Notes under the pieces: model-generated
What the model saw: the letters and a program-made list of their open reading frames with translations, nothing else
What the model was told of the DNA's origin: nothing
Databases searched by the model: none
Position numbers and translations under genes: made by a program
Assembly (NCBI GenBank): GCA_002383605.1
Contig: DFYK01000071.1
Coordinates: 526 to 6,583, forward strand
Length of the DNA stretch: 6,058 nucleotides
From: Proteiniphilum sp. UBA4084
Lineage (GTDB): Bacteria; Bacteroidota; Bacteroidia; Bacteroidales; Dysgonomonadaceae
Direction of reading: 5' to 3'
Part shown: piece after piece, positions 5,864 to 6,058 of the stretch
How the letters are laid out: the number at the start of each line of letters is the position of its first letter
Numbering within the stretch: the first letter of the stretch is position 1

Positions 5864-6058
5864 AATTACCGTAGGGGTTACCGGGCTGAACAATATCGAC
5901 AGCCCCGGACCGGGGATTCCTGTGATCCGGGCATTGAAGGAGAGCCTGGAATTTGATGTCCGGATCATCGGCCTCTCGTATGAAACGCTGGAGCCGGGAA
6001 TCTATATGCAGGAGCTGGTGGACAAGGTGTACCAGCTGCCGCTGCCCACCGCCGGCAC
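5850..6058 (+). CDS. Probable ATP-grasp family ligase (3' partial)
   Basis: ATG 5850 opens a frame that runs off the window; 69 codons are visible. The N-terminus KITVGVTGLNNIDSPGPGIP followed by VIRALKE and a strand FDVRIIGLSYE looks like the Rossmann-like preATP-grasp domain of PylC/CarB-type ligases, which begin with a VTGxxxxGxxVIRxL pattern. The ATP-binding core would lie beyond the window, so the assignment rests on this domain alone. ATP-grasp enzymes join a carboxylate to an amine or thiol through an acylphosphate. The 14-nt overlap with the PqqD-like gene suggests that the two work together, possibly on a peptide or amino-acid-derived product. Confidence 0.6.
   Translation, partial: MKRRKITVGVTGLNNIDSPGPGIPVIRALKESLEFDVRIIGLSYETLEPGIYMQELVDKVYQLPLPTAG

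Noticed and set aside
5868..5875. Third partial copy of ACCGTAGG
   Set aside because: It lies inside the ATP-grasp-like coding sequence (codons for I-T-V-G), continues differently and has no TGTCTAA at the right distance.

Overview
The window reads as a piece of a Bacteroidota chromosome, most likely from the order Bacteroidales. The support is indirect: start codons lack convincing Shine-Dalgarno sequences, the gaps are very A+T-rich against mixed-composition genes, and the small-protein repertoire (short ECF sigma unit, secreted FVDxNxNGICD protein) fits that phylum. All genes lie on the + strand and fall into three blocks.

Block 1 (1-3311) is an electron-transfer operon. It starts with a 5'-truncated HdrA-like flavin/iron-sulfur protein carrying an unusual C-terminal winged-helix-like domain. 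After a 194-nt gap comes a QmoC-like protein: a two-cluster HdrC-type ferredoxin domain fused to a six-helix cytochrome-b-like membrane domain. Together they look like a quinone-linked HdrA/QmoC-type complex. No HdrB-type subunit is visible here, but the operon clearly continues upstream. The gap between the two genes holds a perfect 7-1-7 Fur-box-like palindrome and an 18-bp inverted repeat. A short hairpin with a T-run closes the block.

Block 2 (about 3476-5540) is an ECF sigma-factor unit: sigma factor, a 97-aa single-helix membrane protein (putative anti-sigma), a membrane-anchored Spy/CpxP/CnrX-like periplasmic protein whose start overlaps the previous gene, and a small secreted protein with two complete EF-hand loops. 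A strong intrinsic terminator ends it. The sigma-factor, small-membrane-protein and anchored-sensor components resemble the CnrH/CnrY/CnrX metal-sensing set. The most striking sequence signal is a bipartite motif, ACCGTAGGAAAA-N12-TGTCTAA, present twice with identical spacing: once before the sigma gene and once across its stop codon, before the anti-sigma gene. It looks like an autoregulated promoter recognised by this sigma factor or a shared regulator.

Block 3 (5612-end) begins a PqqD-like gene that overlaps the start of a gene resembling an ATP-grasp ligase, which runs off the window. This may be the start of a peptide- or amino-acid-modifying cluster.
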